Assembly (NCBI GenBank): GCA_021796905.1
Contig: JAKABK010000070.1
Span: 1 to 7,765, forward strand
Direction: 5' to 3'
From: Actinomycetes bacterium
Lineage (GTDB): Bacteria > Actinomycetota > Acidimicrobiia > Acidimicrobiales > Palsa-688
DNA: 7,765 nt
In this document: in pieces, positions 1-6,166 of the stretch
Layout: each line of letters starts with the position of its first letter
How positions within the stretch are numbered: position 1 is the first letter of the stretch
Made by a program: the position numbers and the translations under genes
Notes under the pieces: generated by a model
The model's database searches: none
What the model was told of the DNA's origin: nothing
The model's input: only the letters and a program-made list of their open reading frames with translations

Positions 1-4
1 GGCG

Positions 5-22
5 TTGACCGCCGGCGGACAA
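5..22. repeat. Near-perfect palindrome beyond the acyl-CoA dehydrogenase stop
   Basis: The sequence TTGACCGCC followed directly by GGCGGACAA is an 18-bp dyad with one mismatched pair and no loop; the central CCGCCGGCGG is fully symmetric. It lies 13 bp past the dehydrogenase stop codon. It has no T-run on either side and no room for a hairpin loop, so it is not a convincing intrinsic terminator. It could be an operator for an unseen gene to the left, or chance in GC-rich DNA. Confidence 0.3.
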
Positions 23-35
23 ATGCCCAGGTCAG

Positions 36-1253
36 CTACTGGATGTGCATCCCGCTGATCGCCCGGGCGATGACGAGGCGCTGGATCTCGGAGGTGCCCT
101 CGAAGATCGTGTAGATCTTCGAGTCCCGATGCCAACGCTCGACGGGATGGTCCTTGACGTAACCGGCGCCGCCGAGGATCTGGATGGCCTCCTCGGTCAC
201 CCGCACCGCCGTCTCCCCGGCGAACAGCTTCGACTGCGACCCCTCGGCCGCCTCGAACGGCTTGCTGTTGCGCGCCATCCACGCTGCCCTCCAAACCAGC
301 AGGCGTGCCGCGTCGACAGCCACCTTCATGTCCGCCAGCTTGAAGGCGACCGCCTGGTTCTCGATGATCGCCCGGCCGAACTGCTTGCGGGCCTCGGCGT
401 AGTCGAGGGCGTACTCGTAGGCGGCCCGGGCGATACCGACCGCCTGGGCGCCGACAAGTGGTCGGGACGCCTCGAAGGTGGCCATCGCCGCCTGGGAGCG
501 CTGCCCGCGCCGCCCCTCCCGGGCGCGGGCCAGGCGCTCGTCGAGACGGTCCTTGCCGCCGAGGAGGTTGGCCCCGGGGACCCTCACGTCATCGAGGACC
601 ACCTCGGCGGTGTGCGAGGCGCGGATCCCCATCTTCTTGAACTTCTGGCCCTGCGAGAGCCCCGCGGTGCCCTTCGGTACCACGAAGCTCGCCTGCCCGC
701 GCGAGCCGAGCGCCGGGTCGACGGCGGCGACCACCACGTGGATGTCGGCGATGCCGCCGTTGGTGATCCAGGTCTTGGTACCGTTGAGCACCCACTCGTC
801 GGCGGCCTCGTCGTAGACCGCCCGGGTCCGCATCGAGCTCACGTCGGAGCCGGCGTCGGGCTCGGAGACGGCGAAGGCGGCGAGCGCGGGCCGCTCGGGG
901 GTGCCGAAGCACTGCGGCAGCCACTCCCCGACCTGCTCGGGGGTGCCGTTGGCGACGATCCCCGACACGCCGAGGGTGGTGCCGAAGATCGCGAGGGTGA
1001 TCCCAGCGTCACCCCAGCACATCTCCTCCATCACCGCCGGCATCAACAGCCCGGTCGGGTCCGCTGAGCAGCTGGTCACGAAGTCGAGCGAGTACAGCCC
1101 GATCCGGGCGGCCTCCTCGATGACCGGCCAGGGGGTCTCCTCCCGCTCGTCCCACTCGGCCGCGACGGGGCGCACCACTCGATCGGCGAAGTCGTGGACC
1201 CACTTGCGGATCTGGAGCTGTTCTTCGTCGAGCCCCAGGAACAGATCGGACAT
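36..1253 (-). CDS. Acyl-CoA dehydrogenase (FAD-dependent, FadE type)
   Basis: The 405-residue product is a full-length acyl-CoA dehydrogenase, a cytosolic flavoenzyme that introduces the alpha-beta double bond into an acyl-CoA and passes electrons to electron-transfer flavoprotein. Domains follow the family order: an N-terminal helical domain (about 5-120), a middle beta domain with the FAD-contact signature AFAVSEPDAGSD (127-138) and TKTWITNGG (159-167), and a C-terminal helical domain (about 255-400). The FEGTSEIQ motif places the predicted catalytic base at Glu385, the position used by short- and medium-chain enzymes. ARKQFGR (288-294) and QILGGAGY (358-365) are also typical. The ATG at 1253 is chosen because GGAGG lies 7 bases upstream; an in-frame start at 1292 would add 13 poorly conserved residues. 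A charged arginine-rich stretch at 232-254 is longer than in textbook members. The exact substrate cannot be read from sequence. Confidence 0.93.
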   Translation of the reverse strand: MSDLFLGLDEEQLQIRKWVHDFADRVVRPVAAEWDEREETPWPVIEEAARIGLYSLDFVTSCSADPTGLLMPAVMEEMCWGDAGITLAIFGTTLGVSGIVANGTPEQVGEWLPQCFGTPERPALAAFAVSEPDAGSDVSSMRTRAVYDEAADEWVLNGTKTWITNGGIADIHVVVAAVDPALGSRGQASFVVPKGTAGLSQGQKFKKMGIRASHTAEVVLDDVRVPGANLLGGKDRLDERLARAREGRRGQRSQAAMATFEASRPLVGAQAVGIARAAYEYALDYAEARKQFGRAIIENQAVAFKLADMKVAVDAARLLVWRAAWMARNSKPFEAAEGSQSKLFAGETAVRVTEEAIQILGGAGYVKDHPVERWHRDSKIYTIFEGTSEIQRLVIARAISGMHIQ

Positions 1254-1260
1254 GAGCTGG

Positions 1261-1265
1261 CCTCC
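1261..1265 (-). promoter_or_regulatory. Shine-Dalgarno site of the acyl-CoA dehydrogenase
   Basis: On the minus strand GGAGG stands 7 bases before the ATG at 1253. It is the clearest ribosome binding site in the window and decides the start in favour of MSDLFLGL over the longer reading frame beginning at 1292. Confidence 0.75.
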
Positions 1266-1269
1266 GTTC

Positions 1270-1305
1270 GGCACTGATCGCTGCTCCGGCACTGATAATT
1301 TCAGT
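1270..1305. repeat. Direct repeats and small dyad in the dehydrogenase leader
   Basis: GGCACTGAT occurs at 1270-1278 and again at 1288-1296, with starts 18 bp apart. The second copy runs into a separate dyad, ACTGA at 1291-1295 and TCAGT at 1301-1305, around an AT-rich centre. These sit between the large inverted repeat and the Shine-Dalgarno site, so they would lie in the 5' leader of the dehydrogenase mRNA or around its promoter. No function is established; the AT-rich patch is unusual for this GC-rich DNA and is where a promoter would be expected. Confidence 0.45.
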
Positions 1306-1342
1306 TACCCAACGGTAACATAGGTTGTTACCGTTGGGTAGG
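1304..1342. promoter_or_regulatory. 35-bp perfect inverted repeat, probable operator of the acyl-CoA dehydrogenase
   Basis: TACCCAACGGTAACA (1306-1320) and TGTTACCGTTGGGTA (1326-1340) are exact reverse complements around a 5-bp spacer. Each arm is itself dyad-symmetric: GTTACC-CAAC-GGTAAC at 1304-1319 is perfect, and GTTACC-GTTG-GGTAGG at 1327-1342 matches at four of the six outer pairs. The two inner dyads have centres 23 bp apart, which would suit two dimers on about the same DNA face. A -10-like TATGTT (minus strand, 1322-1317) spans the junction of left arm and spacer, so a bound protein would block it. Known practice: TetR-family repressors of fatty-acid genes bind short palindromes of this kind. 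Inference: a TetR-like, acyl-CoA-responsive repressor. It lacks the U-run of an intrinsic terminator, though the stem could form in RNA. Confidence 0.75.
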
Positions 1343-1352
1343 GGCGGGGCGG

Positions 1353-2135
1353 TCAGCGTCTCGGCATGACGAGGGCCAGCTGGCGTGACTCGGCGAGGAG
1401 ACGGCCGTCCTCGCCCCACAGCTCGCCGTCCTCCTCGAGCAGCCCATCGACGAGGAAGCGGGTGGCGAACCTCCCGAGCACCCATCCCGGCGCCGGGCGT
1501 GCCCGGACATGCACGGTGAGCTCGATGGTCGGGACCCAGCCGACGTCGAGGGGACCGAGGACTGCCGGGGGAAAGGCGTCGGCGAACGCGAGCAGGGCCA
1601 GGACGGACGGCGGGGCCCCGTCGGCCAAGCGGATCCACCCGCTCACCTCGTAGGGTCGGTCCGGGGGGGGATCGCCGGCCGCCGGCACGAGGCGCAGGTC
1701 GTAGCGGCGGGCCACCTCGGGCACCCATCCACCGTCGGGGGGCTCGACGCAGCCCGACGGCCCGGGGACCGTCGGGGCCTCGGCCGCGACCCGCGTCGGG
1801 CCCTGCATGGCCGCCAGGTCCCCGACCGCGGCGAGGACCCGGACCGCTTCGCGCTCCCCTTGACGGAGGGCGGCGGTGGCGGTGGCGTAGCGACGACCGG
1901 AGCGGACGGTCTCGACCGCCACCTGCAGCGGGCCGGGCTCGGGAGGGCTCACGTAGTGTGCGGTGACGCTGAGCGGGTCGGGACGTCCCGTGGTGGCCAG
2001 CACCGCACGGGCGGCGATGGCGAGCAGGTAGCCGCCGTTCGGGGCCGATCCGACGTTCCAGCGGGAACCGACGTCGGCCTGCCACATCCCCTCGGCGACC
2101 GGCGAGACGGCAGTGTCCTCGTCCAGCTCGCTCAT
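1353..2135 (-). CDS. Acyl-CoA thioesterase family protein (double hotdog)
   Basis: The 260-residue product looks like a double-hotdog thioesterase of the TesB-like/4HBT_3 group, which hydrolyses acyl-CoA to free acid and CoA in the cytosol. The first hotdog (about 18-110) has PNGGYLLAIAARA (32-44), where the central helix usually lies, then LSVTAHYVSPP (55-65) and a strand pair around RSGRRYATATA. The second (about 135-258) has FADAFPPAVLG (184-194), VPTIELTVHVRARP (201-214) and a closing GRLLAESRQLALV. A proline-rich linker joins them at about 112-135. No signal peptide or membrane segment is seen. The ATG at 2135 overlaps the cysS stop as ATGA, so it is probably translated by coupling from cysS. 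Its pairing with the downstream acyl-CoA dehydrogenase points to acyl-CoA turnover. Substrate chain length is unknown. Confidence 0.85.
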   Translation of the reverse strand: MSELDEDTAVSPVAEGMWQADVGSRWNVGSAPNGGYLLAIAARAVLATTGRPDPLSVTAHYVSPPEPGPLQVAVETVRSGRRYATATAALRQGEREAVRVLAAVGDLAAMQGPTRVAAEAPTVPGPSGCVEPPDGGWVPEVARRYDLRLVPAAGDPPPDRPYEVSGWIRLADGAPPSVLALLAFADAFPPAVLGPLDVGWVPTIELTVHVRARPAPGWVLGRFATRFLVDGLLEEDGELWGEDGRLLAESRQLALVMPRR

Positions 2136-3475
2136 CGCCGCCGACGCAGCTTGGTCCCCCCGGCGGTGTCCTCGACCACCCAGCCGTCGGCGACCAGCTC
2201 GGCCCGCAGGGCGTCGGCGCGCGACCAGTCCTTGCGCGCCCGGGCGGCGTCGCGCTCTGCGGCCTTCGCCGAAGCGGCGGCCGGTACCTGCGCCTCGCCC
2301 GCAAGGGGCAGCCCGAGGCCTTTCTCCCAGGCTTCGATCACGGCCGCGGCCACGCCGGCGTCGCCCGAGATGCGAGCCGAGCGCATCGCATCGAAGAGCA
2401 CCGCGACCGCCCCCGGGGTGTCGAGGTCGTCGTCCATCCGCTCGGCGAAGCGACCCCGGACGCCGGTGTCGGGCTCGGCGTCCCGCGCGGCGGCGAAGTC
2501 CCGTCCGAAACCGTCCAGTCCGCCCACCGCCCGCCCGGCCGCCTCCAGGGTCGTGGGGCTCACCGTCATCGACCGCCGGTAGTGGCTCTGCAGCGCCAGG
2601 AGGCGGTAGGCCCGGGGGTCGTGGGCGTCGAGCAGCCCCGGCAACGAGAGGGTGTTGCCGAGCGATTTGCTCATCTTCTCCCCCCCGTCGGCGACCACGT
2701 GGCCGGAGTGCGCCCAGCGGCGGGCGAAGGCACGGCCGGCGGCGGCGGCCTGGGCCCGCTCGTTCTCGTGGTGGGGGAAGGCGAGGTCGATACCGCCCCC
2801 GTGGAGGTCGAAGTCCTCCCCGAGGAGGTCGAGGCTCATCACGACGCACTCGGTGTGCCAACCCGGTCGGCCCGCGCCCCACGGTGAGGCCCAGCTCGGC
2901 TCGCCCGGCTTGGCGAGCTTCCAGAGGGCGAAATCGAGCGGTGAGCGCTTACCGGACTCCGCTCCCACCTCGACCCGTGCTCCCGCCTGGAGCCCTTCTA
3001 GCGGTCCGGGGGCGAGCAGCCCGTAGTCAGCGACGGTGGTCGCCGCGAAGTACACCCCGTCGCCGCCCGGGTAGGCGTGGCCGGCGTCGACGAGGCCGGC
3101 GATCAGCTCGACCATCGCCTCGACGTAGGCGGTCGCGTGGGGTGTCTGGTCCGGGCGCTGCACCCCGAGGCGGTCCATGGCGTCCCACCAGACCGCCTCG
3201 GATCGGCTCGCCACCGCCGCGGTGTCGGTGCCCTCCTCGGCGGCTCTGGCGATGATCTTGTCGTCGATGTCGGTGACGTTCGAGACGTAACGGACAGAGA
3301 GCCCGCTCCAGCGGGCGTAGCGGGCGAGCACGTCCCATACCAGAGCGAAACGCCCGTGGCCGACGTGCGGGTCGGCGTAGACGGTCGGGCCGCACACATA
3401 GAGCGACAGTTCTCCCCGACGGCGCAGGTCCAGCGCTTCGATGCGTCCCGATGCGGTGTCGTAGAGGCGCAGCAC
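2132..3475 (-). CDS. cysS: Cysteinyl-tRNA synthetase (cysteine--tRNA ligase)
   Basis: The 447-residue class I enzyme joins cysteine to tRNA-Cys with ATP, close to the usual length of about 460. The Rossmann catalytic core carries YVCGPTVY (26-33), the HIGH motif as HVGH (37-40), NVTDIDDKII (66-75) and KMSKS (267-271). The four expected zinc ligands for cysteine selection are present at Cys28, Cys210, His235 and Glu239. A DALR-type helical region follows (about 340-400, with MDDDLDTPGAVAVLFDAM), then a basic C-terminus ending KLRRRR. The C-terminal anticodon-side region separates it from the mycothiol ligase MshC, which lacks it. GTG at 3475 is chosen because VLRLYDTASG matches the family N-terminus; the frame stays open upstream but gives non-homologous residues inside valS. 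No Shine-Dalgarno is visible, so the mRNA may be leaderless. It heads the thioesterase gene and diverges from valS. Confidence 0.92.
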   Translation of the reverse strand: MLRLYDTASGRIEALDLRRRGELSLYVCGPTVYADPHVGHGRFALVWDVLARYARWSGLSVRYVSNVTDIDDKIIARAAEEGTDTAAVASRSEAVWWDAMDRLGVQRPDQTPHATAYVEAMVELIAGLVDAGHAYPGGDGVYFAATTVADYGLLAPGPLEGLQAGARVEVGAESGKRSPLDFALWKLAKPGEPSWASPWGAGRPGWHTECVVMSLDLLGEDFDLHGGGIDLAFPHHENERAQAAAAGRAFARRWAHSGHVVADGGEKMSKSLGNTLSLPGLLDAHDPRAYRLLALQSHYRRSMTVSPTTLEAAGRAVGGLDGFGRDFAAARDAEPDTGVRGRFAERMDDDLDTPGAVAVLFDAMRSARISGDAGVAAAVIEAWEKGLGLPLAGEAQVPAAASAKAAERDAARARKDWSRADALRAELVADGWVVEDTAGGTKLRRRR

Positions 3476-3480
3476 GCCAG

Positions 3481-3487
3481 TACCGTA
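3481..3487. promoter_or_regulatory. Possible overlapping -10 elements of a bidirectional cysS/valS promoter
   Basis: Only 21 bp (3476-3496) separate the two start codons. The core TACCGTA reads as TACCGT on the plus strand and TACGGT on the minus strand, both fitting the TAnnnT form of actinobacterial -10 elements. On the minus strand it ends 6 bases before the cysS GTG, the spacing expected for a leaderless transcript. On the plus strand it lies 10 bases before the valS ATG. No clear -35 box is seen for either. TAnnnT is a weak pattern, so this is a hypothesis. Confidence 0.3.
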
Positions 3488-3496
3488 GCGAGGATC

Positions 3497-6085
3497 ATGA
3501 GCGCCACCGTCCCGGACAAGCCGACCCTCGACGGACTGGAGGACAAGTGGTCGAAGCGGTGGGAGGCCGACGGCACCTACCGCTTCGATCGTCGCGCGCC
3601 CCGGGAGGCAGTCTACGCCATCGACACCCCGCCTCCGACGGTGAGCGGTTCGCTGCACATCGGCCATGTCTTCAGCTACACCCAGACCGATGCCATCGCC
3701 CGCTACCAGAGGATGCGGGGCAAGCAGGTCTGGTACCCGATGGGCTGGGACGACAACGGCCTGCCCACCGAGCGGCGCGTCCAGAACTACTTCGGGGTGC
3801 GCTGCGAGCCCTCCCTCCCCTACGACCCCGGTTTCACACCCCCCGTCTCCGGCGGCGGCCTACCGAAGGACCAGCCTCCGCTCGCCTGCTCCCGCCCCAA
3901 CTTCGTCGAGCTCTGCCGGCGCCTGTCGGCCGAGGACGAGCGCAAGTTCGAGCAGCTCTGGCGCCGGGTCGGGCTGTCGGTCGATTGGGAGCAGACCTAC
4001 ACCACGATCGGCCCGGAGAGCCAGCGGGCGTCGCAGCGGGCGTTCCTGCGCCAGCTCGCCCGGGGCGAGGCATACTCGGCCGAGGCGCCGACGCTTTGGG
4101 ACGTGGACTTCCGTACCGCCGTCGCCCAGGCCGAGCTCGAGGACCGCGAGACGGCCGGCGCCTACCACCGGGTGGCGTTCCAGCGGGTCGGCGCCGACGG
4201 CGAGGTCCTCATCGAGACGACCCGCCCCGAGCTGCTGCCCGCCTGCGTGGCGCTCGTCGCCCACCCCGAAGACGAGCGCTACCAGCCGCTGCTCGGCACC
4301 ACCGTGCGCACGCCGCTGTTCGGCGTGGAGGTACCCGTCGTCGCCCACCCGCTGGCCCAGCCGGACAAGGGCACCGGGATCGCCATGATCTGCACCTTCG
4401 GCGACGTCACCGACGTCGTGTGGTGGCGGGAGCTGCACCTGCCCGTCCGGGCGATCATCGGACGCGACGGGCGGTTGCTTCCCGACGCGCCGGCCGGGAT
4501 GCCGCCGGCGGGGGCCGAGGTCTACCGCTCGTCGCTGGCCGGCCGCACCGCCCGCCAGGCGCAGCGGGCGATCGTCGAGCTGCTCGCCGCCTCGGGGGCG
4601 CTTCTCGGCGAGCCCCGGCAGGTCCGCCACCCGGTCAAGTACTACGAGAAGGGCGACCGCCCGCTCGAGATCGTCAGCAGCCGGCAGTGGTTCATCCGTA
4701 CCCTCGCGCAGCGCGAGGCACTGCTCGCCCGCGGCCGGGCGCTGCGTTGGCACCCCGCCCACATGGGCGCCCGCTACGCCGACTGGGTCGAGGGGCTCAA
4801 CAGCGACTGGCTGATCAGCCGCCAGCGCTACTACGGCGTGCCCTTCCCGGTGTGGTACCCGGTATCGCAGAGCGGTTCTCCCGACTACGACCGTCCGCTG
4901 CTCCCCGCGGAGGACCGGCTCCCGGTCGACCCGAGCACCGACGTCCCCGACGGCTACAGCGAGGCGCAACGCAACCAGCCCGGCGGTTTCAGCGCCGACC
5001 CCGACGTGATGGACACCTGGGCGACCTCGTCGCTCACCCCGCAGATCGCCGGGCGGTGGGAGGAGGACCCCGACCTTTTCGCCCGGGTCTTCCCGATGGA
5101 CCTCCGCCCCCAGGGCCACGACATCATCCGGACCTGGCTGTTCGCCACCGTCGTGCGGGCCGACGCCGAGCTCGGCACCCTCCCGTGGACCGACGCCGCC
5201 ATCTCCGGGTGGATCCTCGACCCGGACCGCAAGAAGATGTCCAAGTCCAAGGGCAACGTGGTCACGCCGGTCGAGATCCTCGAGCGCCACAGCACCGATG
5301 CCATCCGCTACTGGGCCTGCTCCGGACGCCTCGGGACCGACACCGCCATCGACGAGGGCCAGATGAAGGTCGGCCGCAAGCTGGCGATCAAGCTGCTCAA
5401 CGCGTCGAAGTTCGTCCTCGGCAGCGTCGCCCCCGACGGGCCCGACGACCCCGTCGCGGTCACCGAGGCGGTCGACCGCTCCCTCCTGGCGTCGCTGGCG
5501 ACCCTCGTCGAGGAGGCCACCGCCTCCTTCGACGGCTACGACTACGCCCGGGCCCTGGAGCGGACCGAGGCGTGGTTCTGGGGGTTCTGCGACGACTACC
5601 TGGAGCTGGTGAAGAGCCGCGCCTACAACCGGGAGGGGATCTTCCCGGAGCCGGCAGCCGCCTCCGCCCGGGCCGCCCTGCGCCTCGCCCTCTCCGTCCT
5701 GCTGCGCCTCCTCGCCCCGATGCTGCCCTACACGACCGAGGAGATCTGGTCGTGGTGGAACGGCGCCGGCGGCGCCTCGATCCACCGCTCGCCGTGGCCG
5801 GTCACCGCCGAGCTCCCCGCCGGCGGCACCCTCGGCGTCGCTGCCGTCGCTGCCGAGGCGCTCGCCGCGGTGCGGCGGGCAAAGACCGAGGCGGGGCGTT
5901 CGCTGCGGGCGCCGGTCACCCGGCTCGTCGTGCGCGACACACCCGAGCGGCTCGGCTGGCTGCAGGCGGTCGTCGACGACCTCCGGCAGGCCGGCACCGT
6001 CGAGACGGTGGAGTGGTTGGACGCGGGTGCGGGGGCGGGAGCCACGACCGGCTTCGAGGTCGTCCTCGGCGACAGCGAAGCCTGA
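3497..6085 (+). CDS. valS: Valyl-tRNA synthetase (valine--tRNA ligase), shorter archaeal-like type
   Basis: The 862-residue class I enzyme attaches valine to tRNA-Val. The catalytic core has the HIGH motif LHIGH (53-57), GWDDNGLPTE (83-92), which is typical of ValRS and unlike the IleRS or LeuRS forms, and KMSKS (580-584). The CP1 editing domain (about 220-390), which clears mischarged threonine, includes TTRPELLPAC (241-250) and GTGIAMICTFGD (292-303). An anticodon-binding helical domain covers about 660-800. The protein ends soon after, with no room for the C-terminal coiled-coil arm of the roughly 950-residue E. coli-type enzyme. Residues about 103-140 form an extra loop with Cys103, Cys131 and Cys140. 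ATG at 3497 is preceded by GAGG only 3 bases away, a poorly spaced ribosome site; the frame is open further left but only antisense to cysS. The motif set resembles archaeal and rickettsial ValRS, likely an old horizontal replacement. Confidence 0.93.
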   Translation: MSATVPDKPTLDGLEDKWSKRWEADGTYRFDRRAPREAVYAIDTPPPTVSGSLHIGHVFSYTQTDAIARYQRMRGKQVWYPMGWDDNGLPTERRVQNYFGVRCEPSLPYDPGFTPPVSGGGLPKDQPPLACSRPNFVELCRRLSAEDERKFEQLWRRVGLSVDWEQTYTTIGPESQRASQRAFLRQLARGEAYSAEAPTLWDVDFRTAVAQAELEDRETAGAYHRVAFQRVGADGEVLIETTRPELLPACVALVAHPEDERYQPLLGTTVRTPLFGVEVPVVAHPLAQPDKGTGIAMICTFGDVTDVVWWRELHLPVRAIIGRDGRLLPDAPAGMPPAGAEVYRSSLAGRTARQAQRAIVELLAASGALLGEPRQVRHPVKYYEKGDRPLEIVSSRQWFIRTLAQREALLARGRALRWHPAHMGARYADWVEGLNSDWLISRQRYYGVPFPVWYPVSQSGSPDYDRPLLPAEDRLPVDPSTDVPDGYSEAQRNQPGGFSADPDVMDTWATSSLTPQIAGRWEEDPDLFARVFPMDLRPQGHDIIRTWLFATVVRADAELGTLPWTDAAISGWILDPDRKKMSKSKGNVVTPVEILERHSTDAIRYWACSGRLGTDTAIDEGQMKVGRKLAIKLLNASKFVLGSVAPDGPDDPVAVTEAVDRSLLASLATLVEEATASFDGYDYARALERTEAWFWGFCDDYLELVKSRAYNREGIFPEPAAASARAALRLALSVLLRLLAPMLPYTTEEIWSWWNGAGGASIHRSPWPVTAELPAGGTLGVAAVAAEALAAVRRAKTEAGRSLRAPVTRLVVRDTPERLGWLQAVVDDLRQAGTVETVEWLDAGAGAGATTGFEVVLGDSEA

Positions 6086-6151
6086 CGACTGGGCGGCTCG
6101 ACGACTGGGCGGCTCGACAGCGAGGCTCGGCGCCTGGACAGCGAGGCTGGG
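6085..6151. repeat. Short tandem repeats in the valS/BFN convergent gap
   Basis: ACGACTGGGCGGCTCG occurs twice in perfect tandem at 6085-6100 and 6101-6116; the first copy begins on the last base of the valS stop codon. It is followed by two 15-bp near-copies of GACAGCGAGGCTSGG (S = C or G) at 6116-6130 and 6137-6151, period 21. The last valS codons, GACAGCGAAGCC at 6071-6082, resemble the start of this second unit, so the repeats may have grown from the gene end. No T-run or strong hairpin marks a terminator for either converging gene. Confidence 0.7.
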
Positions 6152-6166
6152 CGGCGGAGGTTCCAG

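Noticed and set aside
45..1067. 340-codon plus-strand frame opposite the acyl-CoA dehydrogenase
   Set aside because: It is an antisense shadow of a gene with full family motifs, and its translation shows no domain.
1306..1340. Intrinsic terminator for the cysS-thioesterase unit
   Set aside because: The 15-bp stem could fold in RNA, but no U-run follows on the minus strand, and the nested dyads and position over a -10-like box fit an operator better.
2132..3475. Mycothiol ligase MshC instead of CysRS
   Set aside because: MshC is related and shares zinc ligands, but the C-terminal DALR-like region with MDDDLDTPGA and the family-typical N-terminus favour CysRS.
3077..3496. Upstream in-frame extension of valS by 140 codons
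   Set aside because: The extra residues are the antisense of cysS catalytic-core codons and do not resemble any ValRS N-terminus; MSATVPDKPTLDGLEDKW is a natural start.
3476..3496. T-box or leader-peptide control of the synthetase genes
   Set aside because: With 21 bp between starts there is no room for a leader, and no T-box structure is visible in the adjoining sequence.
3860..5785. 641-codon open frame on the minus strand opposite valS
   Set aside because: Its translation is low-complexity, rich in Gly, Arg, Val and Asp, with no recognisable domain, and it mirrors the strong GC bias of valS codons. valS itself carries all catalytic motifs.
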